A DNA stretch of 7,056 nt from an uncultured Planctomycetota bacterium. GTDB lineage: Bacteria > Planctomycetota > Phycisphaerae > Sedimentisphaerales > Anaerobacaceae. Of this stretch, positions 1 to 6,744 are shown piece after piece. How positions within the stretch are numbered: position 1 is the first letter of the stretch; each line of letters starts with the position of its first letter. The translations under genes were made by a program, and so were the position numbers. The stretch spans positions 1-7,056 of the forward strand of contig CAIYOL010000129.1 in assembly GCA_903927855.1 (NCBI GenBank), read 5' to 3'. The notes beneath the pieces are model-generated. The model was given only the letters and a program-made list of their open reading frames with translations, searched no databases and had not been told where the DNA came from.

Positions 1-1137
1 AAAATTGGCTCCACGAAGCCGATAAATCATCATTGAAATGGCGGTAATGCACATCGACACATAAATAACCGCGACACCTGTGCCGACAATAAAACGGAGC
101 TTACTCCATTTACGCAATAGTACAATCTGACCGGTTATAACACGCCAGACCGCACGAGTCATCAATGCACAGAATAAAGGCGCCATCGGCACAAGATACC
201 TGCCGGCAGTGTTAGTTGACGAAAGAGGTAGTATAATGGCATACAGACCGATAGTGGTGGCAAGAATTTTATCTCCATAAGTTGACCGATGCCAGGCCAA
301 AAACCACGAAATGAACATAATTACAGCCAAGGGTGTTCCTTTAGGCCATTGCAGGAAATTTCCCCAGCGGCTGATTTCACCTGCTATGAGTGTGCCTCTC
401 TGCCCCCAACCGCTGTGCATCTGTTCGAAGAAATTCACCTCGGGGTTATGTATCGACCAAAGCACATAAACAATATAGGGTAAAATAACCACTATGAAAC
501 CAAAACAACCCCATAAAGTCAGATGCCAGACTTTTTTATTTCTCAGCCATATAACTACAGAAGCAACAACAGCAGCGTCTATCATAAGTCCTAACGGATG
601 TGCCAGAGACGCCAATGCAGCAAATATACCTGCGAAAAACAAAGCCCATCGTGAGCCTGAATCAGATGAATACACCATACACCATAAAGTAGCCATCGAT
701 AGTGCTATACAATAAATTTCAGGTCGAATTGTTCGGCTCGCTGTAAAAAACCATGGATGCAAAATGGTTGCTATCACTATGCAAACAGCTTGTTTCTCTC
801 CAAACCAGTGCCGCATCAGAGCGTAAAGGCTAACAACGGCCAATAAGCTGAATATTAGTGAGCCCATCCGGCTAGCTAAAATGCTGTAACCGGCTATTTT
901 AAAAATAACGGCACAAACAAAAGGTAAGATGATCCGAGGTTGCACAAAATGGATATGCATACCGCCGAAGCCTTCGATAAATTGATGCCTCAGCTCACCG
1001 AAATAGGCCAAACTATACCCTAATGATGAGTCCCACACCTCATCCGTGTAGAGACGAGGTACAGTTTTGAGATAGATTAATCCTAATGCAATCTGCAAAA
1101 CAATAAGAATTACTATATCTCGCTTCCACCCAGACAT
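1..1137 (-). CDS. GT-C fold membrane glycosyltransferase, GT39/ArnT-like, 3' end cut off by window edge
   Basis: I translated this frame by hand: it is open for 379 codons and runs off the left edge, so the C-terminus is missing. The protein is strongly hydrophobic, with about 10-11 likely membrane helices; the first spans residues 7-24. Just after it, in the first outside loop, is TDEVW (31-35). The acidic pair there is typical of the catalytic loop of GT39/PMT_2-type transferases, which take a sugar from a polyprenyl-phosphate donor on the outer face of the membrane. SRTIRPE (134-140) and AHPLG (179-183) also fit this family. The likely role is adding a sugar to a lipid-linked glycan or other surface acceptor; donor and acceptor cannot be read from sequence. 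The ATG at 1137 puts a short cytosolic MSGWKRD before helix 1, but its ribosome site is weak (GGCGG very close). The frame stays open upstream to another ATG at 1278, inside the previous gene. It follows the WecA-like gene by 71 bases on the same strand. Confidence 0.85.
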   Translation of the reverse strand, partial: MSGWKRDIVILIVLQIALGLIYLKTVPRLYTDEVWDSSLGYSLAYFGELRHQFIEGFGGMHIHFVQPRIILPFVCAVIFKIAGYSILASRMGSLIFSLLAVVSLYALMRHWFGEKQAVCIVIATILHPWFFTASRTIRPEIYCIALSMATLWCMVYSSDSGSRWALFFAGIFAALASLAHPLGLMIDAAVVASVVIWLRNKKVWHLTLWGCFGFIVVILPYIVYVLWSIHNPEVNFFEQMHSGWGQRGTLIAGEISRWGNFLQWPKGTPLAVIMFISWFLAWHRSTYGDKILATTIGLYAIILPLSSTNTAGRYLVPMAPLFCALMTRAVWRVITGQIVLLRKWSKLRFIVGTGVAVIYVSMCITAISMMIYRLRGANF

Positions 1138-1208
1138 CGACCGCCAGAATATACTGCAAGCCCTTTCTGCTTTTGATGTGACCGTCGGGTTTGCCTGAAA
1201 TTCCGAAT

Positions 1209-2369
1209 TTATGTCAATTTTTTGTCGCTGCGTATTGCTCCCCGTAATCCCTCCATCTTCAAGTAACCCTTTTTCCATACAATCAGGCCGGAGACCACAG
1301 AAACAAAAACGTACACAACCGCAGCATACCTTGTCCTTATTTGGCTCATTGCTAAGCCGATTACAGCATAAATACTGGCGATCACATAACAAATTGTGAC
1401 GGTTTTTTTCAAAGGTATCCCCCTGTCTATCATCTGGTCGTAAATATGACCGCGGTCAGAAACAAACAAAGGTCGGTGATTAAGCAGTCTCCTTACCAGT
1501 GCAACTGTGGTATCGAGTATAGGCAGGCCAAAGACAACAATTGAAGCCATCCACCATCGTGGAAGTTGCTCGCCAAATAAAATCATCAGTGTGGCTACCA
1601 TAAACCCTAAGAGCATGCTGCCGGCATCGCCCATAAATATCTTGGCCGGATACCTGTTGAAAGGCAAAAATCCGCAGACGCATCCTACAAGCCCGAGACA
1701 AACTATAATCCGCACAGGGTCACCAACTTCACTGTATCCCCATGTCGCCAGATGTGTTGACAGAAGCAGCATAGCGATGGTAATAATTGCCGTTACCCCC
1801 CCACAAAGTCCGTCAAGTCCGTCAAGCAGGTTTAGGGAGTTTGTCGCACCAAGTACGAAGAATATTACGATAAAAGTACTTAAAATCGTTTCGAGATAGT
1901 AGGGCATTGATAAGTTCAATGGGCCGGTTATGCGATACAAATTTGGTGTGATACCTGCCAGCAGCAGGATAACAGCTGCGGCGGCTTGGCCGAGGATTTT
2001 TTGCCCGGGTTTCATATTGAATATATCGTCGGCGAGCCCGATGAAACATGCTATTACCCCACCGCCCAGTATTCCCAGAAGCCATTTTAGCACCGGACTG
2101 AAAATTTCTTCGTCTCTCAAATAGCCGATGCCTGCCAACACCCCAACCGTCAGACCGATGAACATACCAACACCACCGAGGTATGCTATAGGTTCTTTGT
2201 GTGTCTTGACTAAGTCATCGGGCCTGTCAACGATTCCAAATTTTATAGCTATCTTCTTGCACAGCCACGTAGCTGCCAGCGAACCAACAAAGGAAACTAC
2301 AAATATGGGCCAAAAGTGAAAAACCCATGTAACTGGTCGCACCGGTCCGATTATTTTATCGAATATCAT
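1209..2369 (-). CDS. WecA/TagO/MraY-family undecaprenyl-phosphate sugar-1-phosphate transferase
   Basis: The 386-residue polytopic membrane protein has about ten or eleven predicted helices, a normal size for the family. Such enzymes transfer a sugar-1-phosphate, usually GlcNAc-1-P from UDP-GlcNAc, to undecaprenyl phosphate and so start polysaccharide, O-antigen or teichoic-acid chains on the cytoplasmic face of the membrane. Family motifs appear in order: KTHKEPIAYLGGVGMF (55-70), the Mg-binding Asp pair LADD (112-115), NSLNLLDGLDGL (177-188), FMGDAGS (245-251) and PILDT (283-287). The motif K-x-H…P…GG at the front and the order of the rest favour the WecA/TagO branch over true MraY, as does its place beside polysaccharide genes rather than mur genes. 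One oddity: the histidine loop, usually HxHH in WecA/TagO, reads RGHIYDQ (306-312), so only the first His remains. It starts with ATG 16 bases after the ATP-grasp gene, with a weak GAG site, suggesting cotranscription and perhaps coupled translation. Confidence 0.92.
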   Translation of the reverse strand: MIFDKIIGPVRPVTWVFHFWPIFVVSFVGSLAATWLCKKIAIKFGIVDRPDDLVKTHKEPIAYLGGVGMFIGLTVGVLAGIGYLRDEEIFSPVLKWLLGILGGGVIACFIGLADDIFNMKPGQKILGQAAAAVILLLAGITPNLYRITGPLNLSMPYYLETILSTFIVIFFVLGATNSLNLLDGLDGLCGGVTAIITIAMLLLSTHLATWGYSEVGDPVRIIVCLGLVGCVCGFLPFNRYPAKIFMGDAGSMLLGFMVATLMILFGEQLPRWWMASIVVFGLPILDTTVALVRRLLNHRPLFVSDRGHIYDQMIDRGIPLKKTVTICYVIASIYAVIGLAMSQIRTRYAAVVYVFVSVVSGLIVWKKGYLKMEGLRGAIRSDKKLT

Positions 2370-2385
2370 TTCTCAGCTTTTCTCG

Positions 2386-3381
2386 TTAAAGGTTTTCTAG
2401 CCAGACTTCGCCGTCGTAGCGAAGCATAATTAAATTGTCTTTGAAGCCGTTGAAACGGATATTTGTTTTTTCTCCAAGGGATTCCTGCAAAATCCATTTT
2501 GGGAAATTTGCCCCTGCTTTGATTGACAATGGTGCACCGCCGCCGAACCGCGGATTTATCTCGACGAACTTTATTTTCCCATCACTGGTTAGAAACAATT
2601 GCAAAGTTATAACGCCAGGCCCTGCCCCAAGCGTCTCAACTGATCTGGCAGCCTCGCTCATAATGCGAGGGTGCTTTACTACTTGTCCCTTGCTTACCTC
2701 ACCTGCTCTTACCTCAATGCGCTTTCTCGGTACGACACAGCGGACTTTCATACTGAAATCAACGTATACGTCGCAGGTGTGTTCGGTGCCTTTGATAAGC
2801 TCCTGAACGATGCAGTTTGGAACTCTCTTTGCAAAGAATAGCAGCTCTTCGCGATTATTCGCAATAGCAGTTCCTCTGCTGGCGTAGCCGTCCCACGGTT
2901 TAAGAAAACAAGGCCAGTTGAGTTTCTTTTTTGACATCGCAGTACTGGCGCTCATGGTAACAGGCGTATCGAAGCCATTCTTGAGTAGAAAGCGAGAGGT
3001 TTTTCTCTTGTCTTGGCAGATATCAACTACATCCGGTGTTGAGACAAGCACACGACAGCCCGCTGCGGCAAATTTCGGCTTGTTTTGTGCCAGAAGTTTC
3101 AAATCCAAATCAACTGTTGGGATGAGCAATTTTACATTGTTAGTCCTGACAATACTCAGCAGCTGTTTGATATAGTCGGCGTGTGTTATTGGCTTAACCG
3201 GAAAACCTTTATCGCACAATTGGAGGGCGGAGCTTAACTCCGTAGTATCCGTGCCGAGCAGCGAAAGGTCGATTTTCAACTGTCTCCCTGCCCTGCGAAA
3301 ACTATTGAGCAGAGAAACCCTTCTGCCAATGCAGGTAAATAAAATGCTCACCTTTTTAACAGCCGTTCGCGGTTTGGTCAT
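2386..3381 (-). CDS. ATP-grasp enzyme of unknown substrate (carbamoyl-phosphate-synthase-like fold)
   Basis: From the ATG at 3381 the protein has 331 residues and appears soluble. ATP-grasp enzymes join a carboxylate to an amine or thiol through an acyl-phosphate. The N-terminal part has a CarB/PurK-like pre-ATP-grasp start, SILFTCIGRRVSLL. Next come LLIPTVDLDL (about 85-94), DKRKTSRFLLKNG (124-136), the nucleotide-binding FLKPWDGYASRG (159-170), QELIKGTE (193-200) and the metal-binding EINPRFGGG (274-282). Both Glu and Asn of that last motif are present, so the enzyme should be active. Similar stand-alone ATP-grasp proteins occur in polysaccharide loci and are often loosely named carbamoyl-phosphate synthase subunits; the real substrate is unknown. 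The frame extends upstream to a TTG at 3426 (15 more residues). I prefer ATG 3381 because the extension looks unlike family N-termini and a candidate promoter covers the TTG. Neither start has a strong ribosome site. It would be the first gene of the leftward operon. Confidence 0.85.
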   Translation of the reverse strand: MTKPRTAVKKVSILFTCIGRRVSLLNSFRRAGRQLKIDLSLLGTDTTELSSALQLCDKGFPVKPITHADYIKQLLSIVRTNNVKLLIPTVDLDLKLLAQNKPKFAAAGCRVLVSTPDVVDICQDKRKTSRFLLKNGFDTPVTMSASTAMSKKKLNWPCFLKPWDGYASRGTAIANNREELLFFAKRVPNCIVQELIKGTEHTCDVYVDFSMKVRCVVPRKRIEVRAGEVSKGQVVKHPRIMSEAARSVETLGAGPGVITLQLFLTSDGKIKFVEINPRFGGGAPLSIKAGANFPKWILQESLGEKTNIRFNGFKDNLIMLRYDGEVWLENL

Positions 3382-3425
3382 TATTTTTGCCCGATATTCA
3401 TTTGTTATAATACAATTTAGCTTCA

Positions 3426-3454
3426 ATGGTAAACAACCTGCTTTGGGTCGTCAA
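3426..3454 (-). promoter_or_regulatory. Candidate sigma70-type promoter for the leftward operon
   Basis: On the minus strand there is TTGACG at 3454-3449 (5 of 6 matches to the -35 consensus), a 17-base spacer, and TACCAT at 3431-3426 (4 of 6 to the -10). Transcription would start near 3419, giving a leader of roughly 40 bases before ATG 3381. A second weaker pair lies just downstream (TTGTTT, 18 bases, TATTAT). This is consensus matching by eye only. Confidence 0.35.
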
Positions 3455-3488
3455 CCTATAAATGGTCAATCTTAAATGCTCAATTCTT

Positions 3489-3515
3489 TTGACTTTTTGC
3501 TTATATGCGTATAAA
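3489..3515 (+). promoter_or_regulatory. Candidate promoter for the rightward operon
   Basis: TTGACT (3489-3494) is followed after 15 bases by TATAAA (3510-3515). Both hexamers match consensus in 5 of 6 positions, but the spacer is 2 bases shorter than ideal. If used, transcription would begin near 3522 and the leader of about 130 bases would contain the inverted repeat at 3579-3598. A separate consensus -10 (TATAAT, 3605-3610) lies closer to the gene, so the true start is uncertain. Confidence 0.3.
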
Positions 3516-3578
3516 CTGGTTGTCGTAGTTTAATGAATCGACCGGAGTTAAGTGTCGGTTTAGTTATTATGGTTGGCA

Positions 3579-3598
3579 AGGCCGATTTTAATCGGCCT
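3579..3598. repeat. Perfect 8-bp inverted repeat with 4-base loop upstream of the dehydrogenase gene
   Basis: AGGCCGAT and ATCGGCCT flank a TTTA loop. All eight pairs match, five of them G-C. No T-run follows, so it does not look like an intrinsic terminator. It lies 55 bases before the ATG at 3654 and 6 bases before a TATAAT at 3605-3610. As DNA it could be an operator near that -10. As RNA, if transcription starts at the upstream promoter, it would be a stable leader hairpin, the kind of element that specialised NusG proteins or leader-binding regulators recognise. Which of these is right cannot be told from the sequence. Confidence 0.6.
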
Positions 3599-3604
3599 GA
3601 TTTA

Positions 3605-3610
3605 TATAAT
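3605..3610 (+). promoter_or_regulatory. Isolated consensus -10 hexamer (TATAAT) before the dehydrogenase gene
   Basis: TATAAT sits in an AT-rich stretch just after the inverted repeat. No good -35 hexamer lies at 16-18 bases; TTGGCA at 3573-3578 is 26 bases away. It would need an activator or be non-functional. The start point would be near 3617 with a leader of about 37 bases. Confidence 0.25.
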
Positions 3611-3653
3611 ACTAAATTCAGAGCAGTTAAAAGCAATTGCAAAGGTGAGGTTT

Positions 3654-4967
3654 ATGACAGATTGGGAAAGAAAAATCAAAAACAAAAATTTTACGGTTGG
3701 TGTTTTGGGACTTGGCTATGTTGGTTTGCCGTTAGCAAGGGCGTTTGCCTCAGCGGGCCTGAAGGTGCTTGGCTTTGATATTGACCAGAGAAAAGTCAAG
3801 ACCCTCAATGCCGGCCGAAGCATCATAAAGCACATTCCTCATTCACAGGTTAGCCAAATGGTAAAAGCCGGCCTCTTTCGTGCTACCAGTAATATGGCGC
3901 TCCTCAAAACCGCCGATGCCGTATTAATTTGTGTCCCTACTCCGCTGACAGAAAACCGTGAGCCGGATGTTCAATTTATCGTCGCCAGCAGTGAAACTAT
4001 TTCCAAATATCTAAGGGCTGGTCAGCTAATCGTTCTCGAAAGTACTACTTATCCGGGTACCACCCGAGAGCTTACGATTCCGATACTTGAGAAAAGCGGG
4101 CTTAAAGCAGGCAGGGATTTCCATGTCGCATTTTCGCCCGAACGCGAAGACCCCGGTAACAAGTACTTTACGACCAAAACTATCCCTAAGGTAGTTGGGG
4201 GTCTGACTAATAAATGTCGCGATATGGCTTGCAAACTCTATAATACTGCTATCGCTAAAATTGTCCCTGTCTCTGGCCTTGAGGCAGCCGAGGCCACAAA
4301 AATTCTCGAAAATGTTTATCGTTGCATAAACATTGCTATGGTCAACGAGCTGAAAATGGTCTTTGATAGAATGGGCATCGATATCTGGGAGGTAATAAAT
4401 GCTGCCAGCACCAAACCTTTCGGTTTCAATGCGTTTTATCCGGGGCCCGGTCTTGGAGGGCATTGTATTCCAATCGACCCGTTTTATCTGACTTGGAAAG
4501 CCCGACAGTACGATATGCCGACGAGGTTTATTGAACTGGCTGGTGAAGTTAACACCAATATGCCGCACTATGTTGTAACTAAAACAATGGAAGCGCTGAA
4601 TAAACGCCGGAAAAGCTTAAATGGCTCGAAGGTGCTCGTGCTGGGACTGGCATACAAAAAGGATATTGATGATATGCGGGAATCTCCTTCGGTAAAGTTA
4701 ATCGAGCTGTTGCGGCAAAAAGGTGCCAAAGTCGACTACAACGACCCCCATATTCCAAAAGCTCCTAAACAGCGTCAGCACGACTTGAGAATGACAAGCA
4801 AAAAGTTGTCGGCTAAATTGCTGGCTGGCTATGATGTGGTGTTGATTTCGACCGACCACAGTGACTACGATTACGATTGGATTGTTGATAAAGCCAAACT
4901 TGTTGTTGATACTCGGAATGCTGCTGCGGCTGTACGCAAAGGACGCGGCAAAATCATAAAAGCTTAA
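3654..4967 (+). CDS. wbpA: Nucleotide-sugar dehydrogenase, UDP-N-acetylhexosamine 6-dehydrogenase (WbpA) type
   Basis: The 437-residue cytosolic enzyme should oxidise C6 of a UDP-sugar to the uronic acid using two NAD+. It has an N-terminal Rossmann domain with GLGYVG (19-24) and CVPTPLTENREPD (93-105). The central part has STTYPGT (130-136), FSPEREDPGN (160-169) and a Lys in EAAEATKILEN (216). The catalytic Cys lies in PGPGLGGHCIPIDP (263-276; Cys 271). The C-terminal UDP-binding domain has GLAYKKDIDDMRESPS (331-346). The SPER..PGN and GGHCIPIDP forms are those of UDP-GlcNAc/GalNAc dehydrogenases (WbpA, WbpO) rather than UDP-glucose dehydrogenases, which usually carry FGGSCFPKD. The product is therefore probably UDP-HexNAc uronate, but family motifs do not settle the substrate. 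ATG 3654 is chosen over an upstream TTG (3573) because a strong AAGGTGAGG site precedes it and the Rossmann strand begins soon after. It heads the rightward set and is 44 bases ahead of the NusG-like gene. Confidence 0.93.
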   Translation: MTDWERKIKNKNFTVGVLGLGYVGLPLARAFASAGLKVLGFDIDQRKVKTLNAGRSIIKHIPHSQVSQMVKAGLFRATSNMALLKTADAVLICVPTPLTENREPDVQFIVASSETISKYLRAGQLIVLESTTYPGTTRELTIPILEKSGLKAGRDFHVAFSPEREDPGNKYFTTKTIPKVVGGLTNKCRDMACKLYNTAIAKIVPVSGLEAAEATKILENVYRCINIAMVNELKMVFDRMGIDIWEVINAASTKPFGFNAFYPGPGLGGHCIPIDPFYLTWKARQYDMPTRFIELAGEVNTNMPHYVVTKTMEALNKRRKSLNGSKVLVLGLAYKKDIDDMRESPSVKLIELLRQKGAKVDYNDPHIPKAPKQRQHDLRMTSKKLSAKLLAGYDVVLISTDHSDYDYDWIVDKAKLVVDTRNAAAAVRKGRGKIIKA

Positions 4968-5011
4968 GTTTCGTAAAAGCAGCACGTTCCACAAAGATTA
5001 GGAGCGTAAAG

Positions 5012-5563
5012 TTGTTGAAGGTAGGTGAAAATCCACCGATTGTTTGGCCTGAGGAAAAATCGCTCCGTGATTTTACCGGTCTGTGGTGGGTTGCTCATAC
5101 CAAAAGCAGAAATGAAAAAGCCTTGGCCAAGGACTTGATTCAAAAAGATATCAGTTATTTTCTTCCTATGAATTGGAAGGTTCGGCGCCAAAAAGGCAGA
5201 ACAATACGCTCGCTTTTGCCCCTCTTTAGCGGGTATCTGTTTTTTTGTGGCAAGGAGAGCCAGCGTATTGAAGTATTGCGAACCAATCGTGTTGCAAATC
5301 TGCTCGCAGTCGAAGACCAGCAAAAATTGCTTTACGAATTATCGCAAATTGAACAAGCTCTCAGAACAGGCGCAGCTCTGACACCGCACAAGTATATCAA
5401 AACAGGTCAATACTGTCGGGTTATAGGAGGGCCGTTAGCTGATTTGCATGGCATCGTCGTCAAAACCAGAGGTACGGCTCGCTTGCTTTTACAGATAGAT
5501 ATGCTCGGCCAGGCGACAAGTGTCGAGATAGATACTGATATGATAGAGGTTATTGATGAATAG
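5012..5563 (+). CDS. Specialised NusG paralogue (RfaH/UpxY/LoaP-like transcription antiterminator)
   Basis: The 183-residue protein has an N-terminal NGN domain, beginning LWWVAHTKSRNEKALAKDL (24-42) and including FLPMNW (50-55) and LFSGYLFF (71-78). A C-terminal KOW segment follows at about 131-158, GQYCRVIGGPLADLHGIVV. This is the NusG architecture, binding the RNA polymerase clamp and coupling to ribosome or Rho. A housekeeping NusG would normally sit between secE and rplK; one inside a polysaccharide locus is the mark of locus-specific paralogues that prevent early termination in long operons. The start is TTG at 5012, supported by AGGAG at 5000-5004, 7 bases away; no ATG fits, and a second TTG at 5015 is possible. 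Residues 1-22 before the NGN domain look like a short flexible tail. Placement second, after the dehydrogenase, is slightly unusual, as such genes often lead the cluster. The exact subfamily is not assignable. Confidence 0.9.
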   Translation: MLKVGENPPIVWPEEKSLRDFTGLWWVAHTKSRNEKALAKDLIQKDISYFLPMNWKVRRQKGRTIRSLLPLFSGYLFFCGKESQRIEVLRTNRVANLLAVEDQQKLLYELSQIEQALRTGAALTPHKYIKTGQYCRVIGGPLADLHGIVVKTRGTARLLLQIDMLGQATSVEIDTDMIEVIDE

Positions 5564-5724
5564 ACTCCGTGATTTCTGCAATGCTCTTGCGTCAGAATAG
5601 TAAGCAAATAAAATGTAACTTGCGTATTGAAAGCTGGAACTGATAAAATGAAGGTTTGTGTTCAGACTGGAAAGTAGCGAATATCACTGTATCGTCCGTC
5701 AGTTATTGAGGATACCATAATATT
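5564..5724 (+). other. 161-base gap between the NusG-like and kinase genes, possible weak internal promoter
   Basis: This is the longest break in the rightward gene set. I see no terminator with a T-run. A weak promoter-like pair is TTGCGT (5620-5625), 16 bases, GATAAA (5642-5647), with 3 and 4 consensus matches. A 9-codon frame beginning at the ATG at 5648 has no conserved feature I recognise. The kinase and galU may thus have their own promoter, or the gap may be untranslated operon sequence. Confidence 0.3.
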
Positions 5725-5727
5725 ATG
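5716..5727. repeat. 12-bp perfect palindrome covering the kinase start codon
   Basis: CATAATATTATG is self-complementary, and its last three bases are the ATG start of the kinase. The nearest ribosome site, GAGG at 5708-5711, is 13 bases from the ATG, longer than usual. The sequence is AT-rich, so a chance palindrome is possible. Confidence 0.45.
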
Positions 5728-6744
5728 ATTATCTGTTCCAAAGCATACCCGCGGGTTGGACTAATTGGAAATCCGTCAGATGGATACTTCGGCAAGACGA
5801 TATCATTTACGTTCAGCAACTTTTGTGCTGAGGTCGTTTTATACGAAACGCCTGAGTTGGAGATTTTGCCCAGCGAGAAGGACCATTCGCGTTTTGACAG
5901 CATTACAGACATAGTGAAAGATGTGAAGCTGCATGGATATTATGGCGGCATCCGGTTGTTGAAGGCAACGATAAAAAAGTTCCACGATTACTGCCGGGAA
6001 AACCAGATAGAGCTGCACAAAAAGAATTTCACTATCCGCTACGCTTCCAACATACCGCACGGTGTGGGTTTGGCTGGTTCCAGTGCAATTATCACGGGGT
6101 GCCTGCGGGCTCTTTCCGCTTTTTACGGCGTTAGCATTCCAAAGTATACGCAGGCGAATTTGATTCTTTCAGCAGAGGTCGACGAGCTGCACATTTCCGC
6201 GGGGTTGCAGGACAGGGTGATACAGGTCTATGAAGGTTTGGTTTATATGGACTTTGCGAAAGAAATTATGGATAGGCAGGGATATGGCGATTATGAACCG
6301 CTTGAACCAGAATTGCTTCCGAAACTCTATGTGGCATACCGCGATGACTTGAGCGAGCCGACCGAGGTATTTCACAACAATATTCGGGAGCGTTTCCAGC
6401 GAGGCGAGCGGGAGGTAGTCGAAGCGATGCAGTATTGGGCTGAATTGGCTGTCAAAGTCAGAAGTTGTCTTCTGAATGGACAGGTAGAGAAAATTGGCGA
6501 TTTGATGAACGCAAATTTCGACCGGCGGTGCAAAATCTATCGCATAAGCGAGGAAAATATTCAGATGGTCGAAGCAGCACGTTCCGTAGGCACCAGCGCA
6601 ACATTCACAGGTTCGGGCGGAGCAATTGTGGGTATATACGAAGACGAAAAAATGTTCGACCGTCTCAAGGAAAAGCTTCATGAGTTGAAGATTAAGGTAA
6701 TTAAACCGAAGATTGTCAGCAACTCAAGGAAGGCGGAAGCATGA
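5725..6744 (+). CDS. GHMP-family sugar kinase resembling plant glucuronokinase
   Basis: The 339-residue soluble protein is a GHMP kinase, using ATP to phosphorylate a small metabolite. The N-terminus [19 protein letters not shown] (10-28), the GYYGGIRLL stretch (71-79), the ATP-loop motif [11 protein letters not shown] (111-121), [17 protein letters not shown] (161-177, Asp 163 likely the catalytic base) and motif 3 [10 protein letters not shown] (294-303) follow in order. From memory, this whole pattern, not just the generic motifs, matches Arabidopsis glucuronokinase, which makes glucuronic acid 1-phosphate from free D-glucuronate. Length is close to the plant enzyme. Bacterial members are little studied, so another sugar (for example galacturonate or a heptose) remains possible. 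The stop overlaps the start of galU by four bases (ATGA), so the two are translationally coupled; a sugar-1-phosphate kinase next to a UTP:sugar-1-phosphate uridylyltransferase makes chemical sense. In-frame stop TGA at 5707 rules out a longer ATG start. Confidence 0.85.
   Translation: MIICSKAYPRVGLIGNPSDGYFGKTISFTFSNFCAEVVLYETPELEILPSEKDHSRFDSITDIVKDVKLHGYYGGIRLLKATIKKFHDYCRENQIELHKKNFTIRYASNIPHGVGLAGSSAIITGCLRALSAFYGVSIPKYTQANLILSAEVDELHISAGLQDRVIQVYEGLVYMDFAKEIMDRQGYGDYEPLEPELLPKLYVAYRDDLSEPTEVFHNNIRERFQRGEREVVEAMQYWAELAVKVRSCLLNGQVEKIGDLMNANFDRRCKIYRISEENIQMVEAARSVGTSATFTGSGGAIVGIYEDEKMFDRLKEKLHELKIKVIKPKIVSNSRKAEA

Noticed and set aside
289..715. Two plus-strand open frames of 64 and 73 codons.
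   Set aside because: They lie opposite the continuous minus-strand glycosyltransferase frame and their translations show no membrane or domain pattern; they are shadows of that gene.
3533..3778. An 81-codon plus-strand frame overlapping the dehydrogenase start.
   Set aside because: It is out of frame with the dehydrogenase, covers the inverted repeat and candidate -10, and ends within the Rossmann motif region; no ribosome site precedes its ATG.
4026..4568. A 180-codon minus-strand open frame.
   Set aside because: It lies entirely opposite the conserved core of the dehydrogenase, including its catalytic Cys region, and resembles no family.
5574..5597. Imperfect hairpin (TTCT…AGAA with inner GCAA…TTGC) just after the NusG-like gene, considered as a terminator.
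   Set aside because: The stem is short and bulged, and no T-run follows.
5648..5677. Nine-codon frame MKVCVQTGK ahead of the kinase, considered as a leader peptide.
   Set aside because: No ribosome site, no attenuator structure and no codon bias pointing to a regulatory amino acid.
4977..6585. A 14-base direct repeat, AAGCAGCACGTTCC, at 4977-4990 and 6572-6585.
   Set aside because: One copy lies just after the dehydrogenase stop and the other inside conserved kinase coding sequence (EAARSVG); no flanking similarity extends it, so it is probably chance.
6169..6681. A 170-codon minus-strand open frame.
   Set aside because: It is antisense to the conserved GHMP kinase and its translation is not recognisable.
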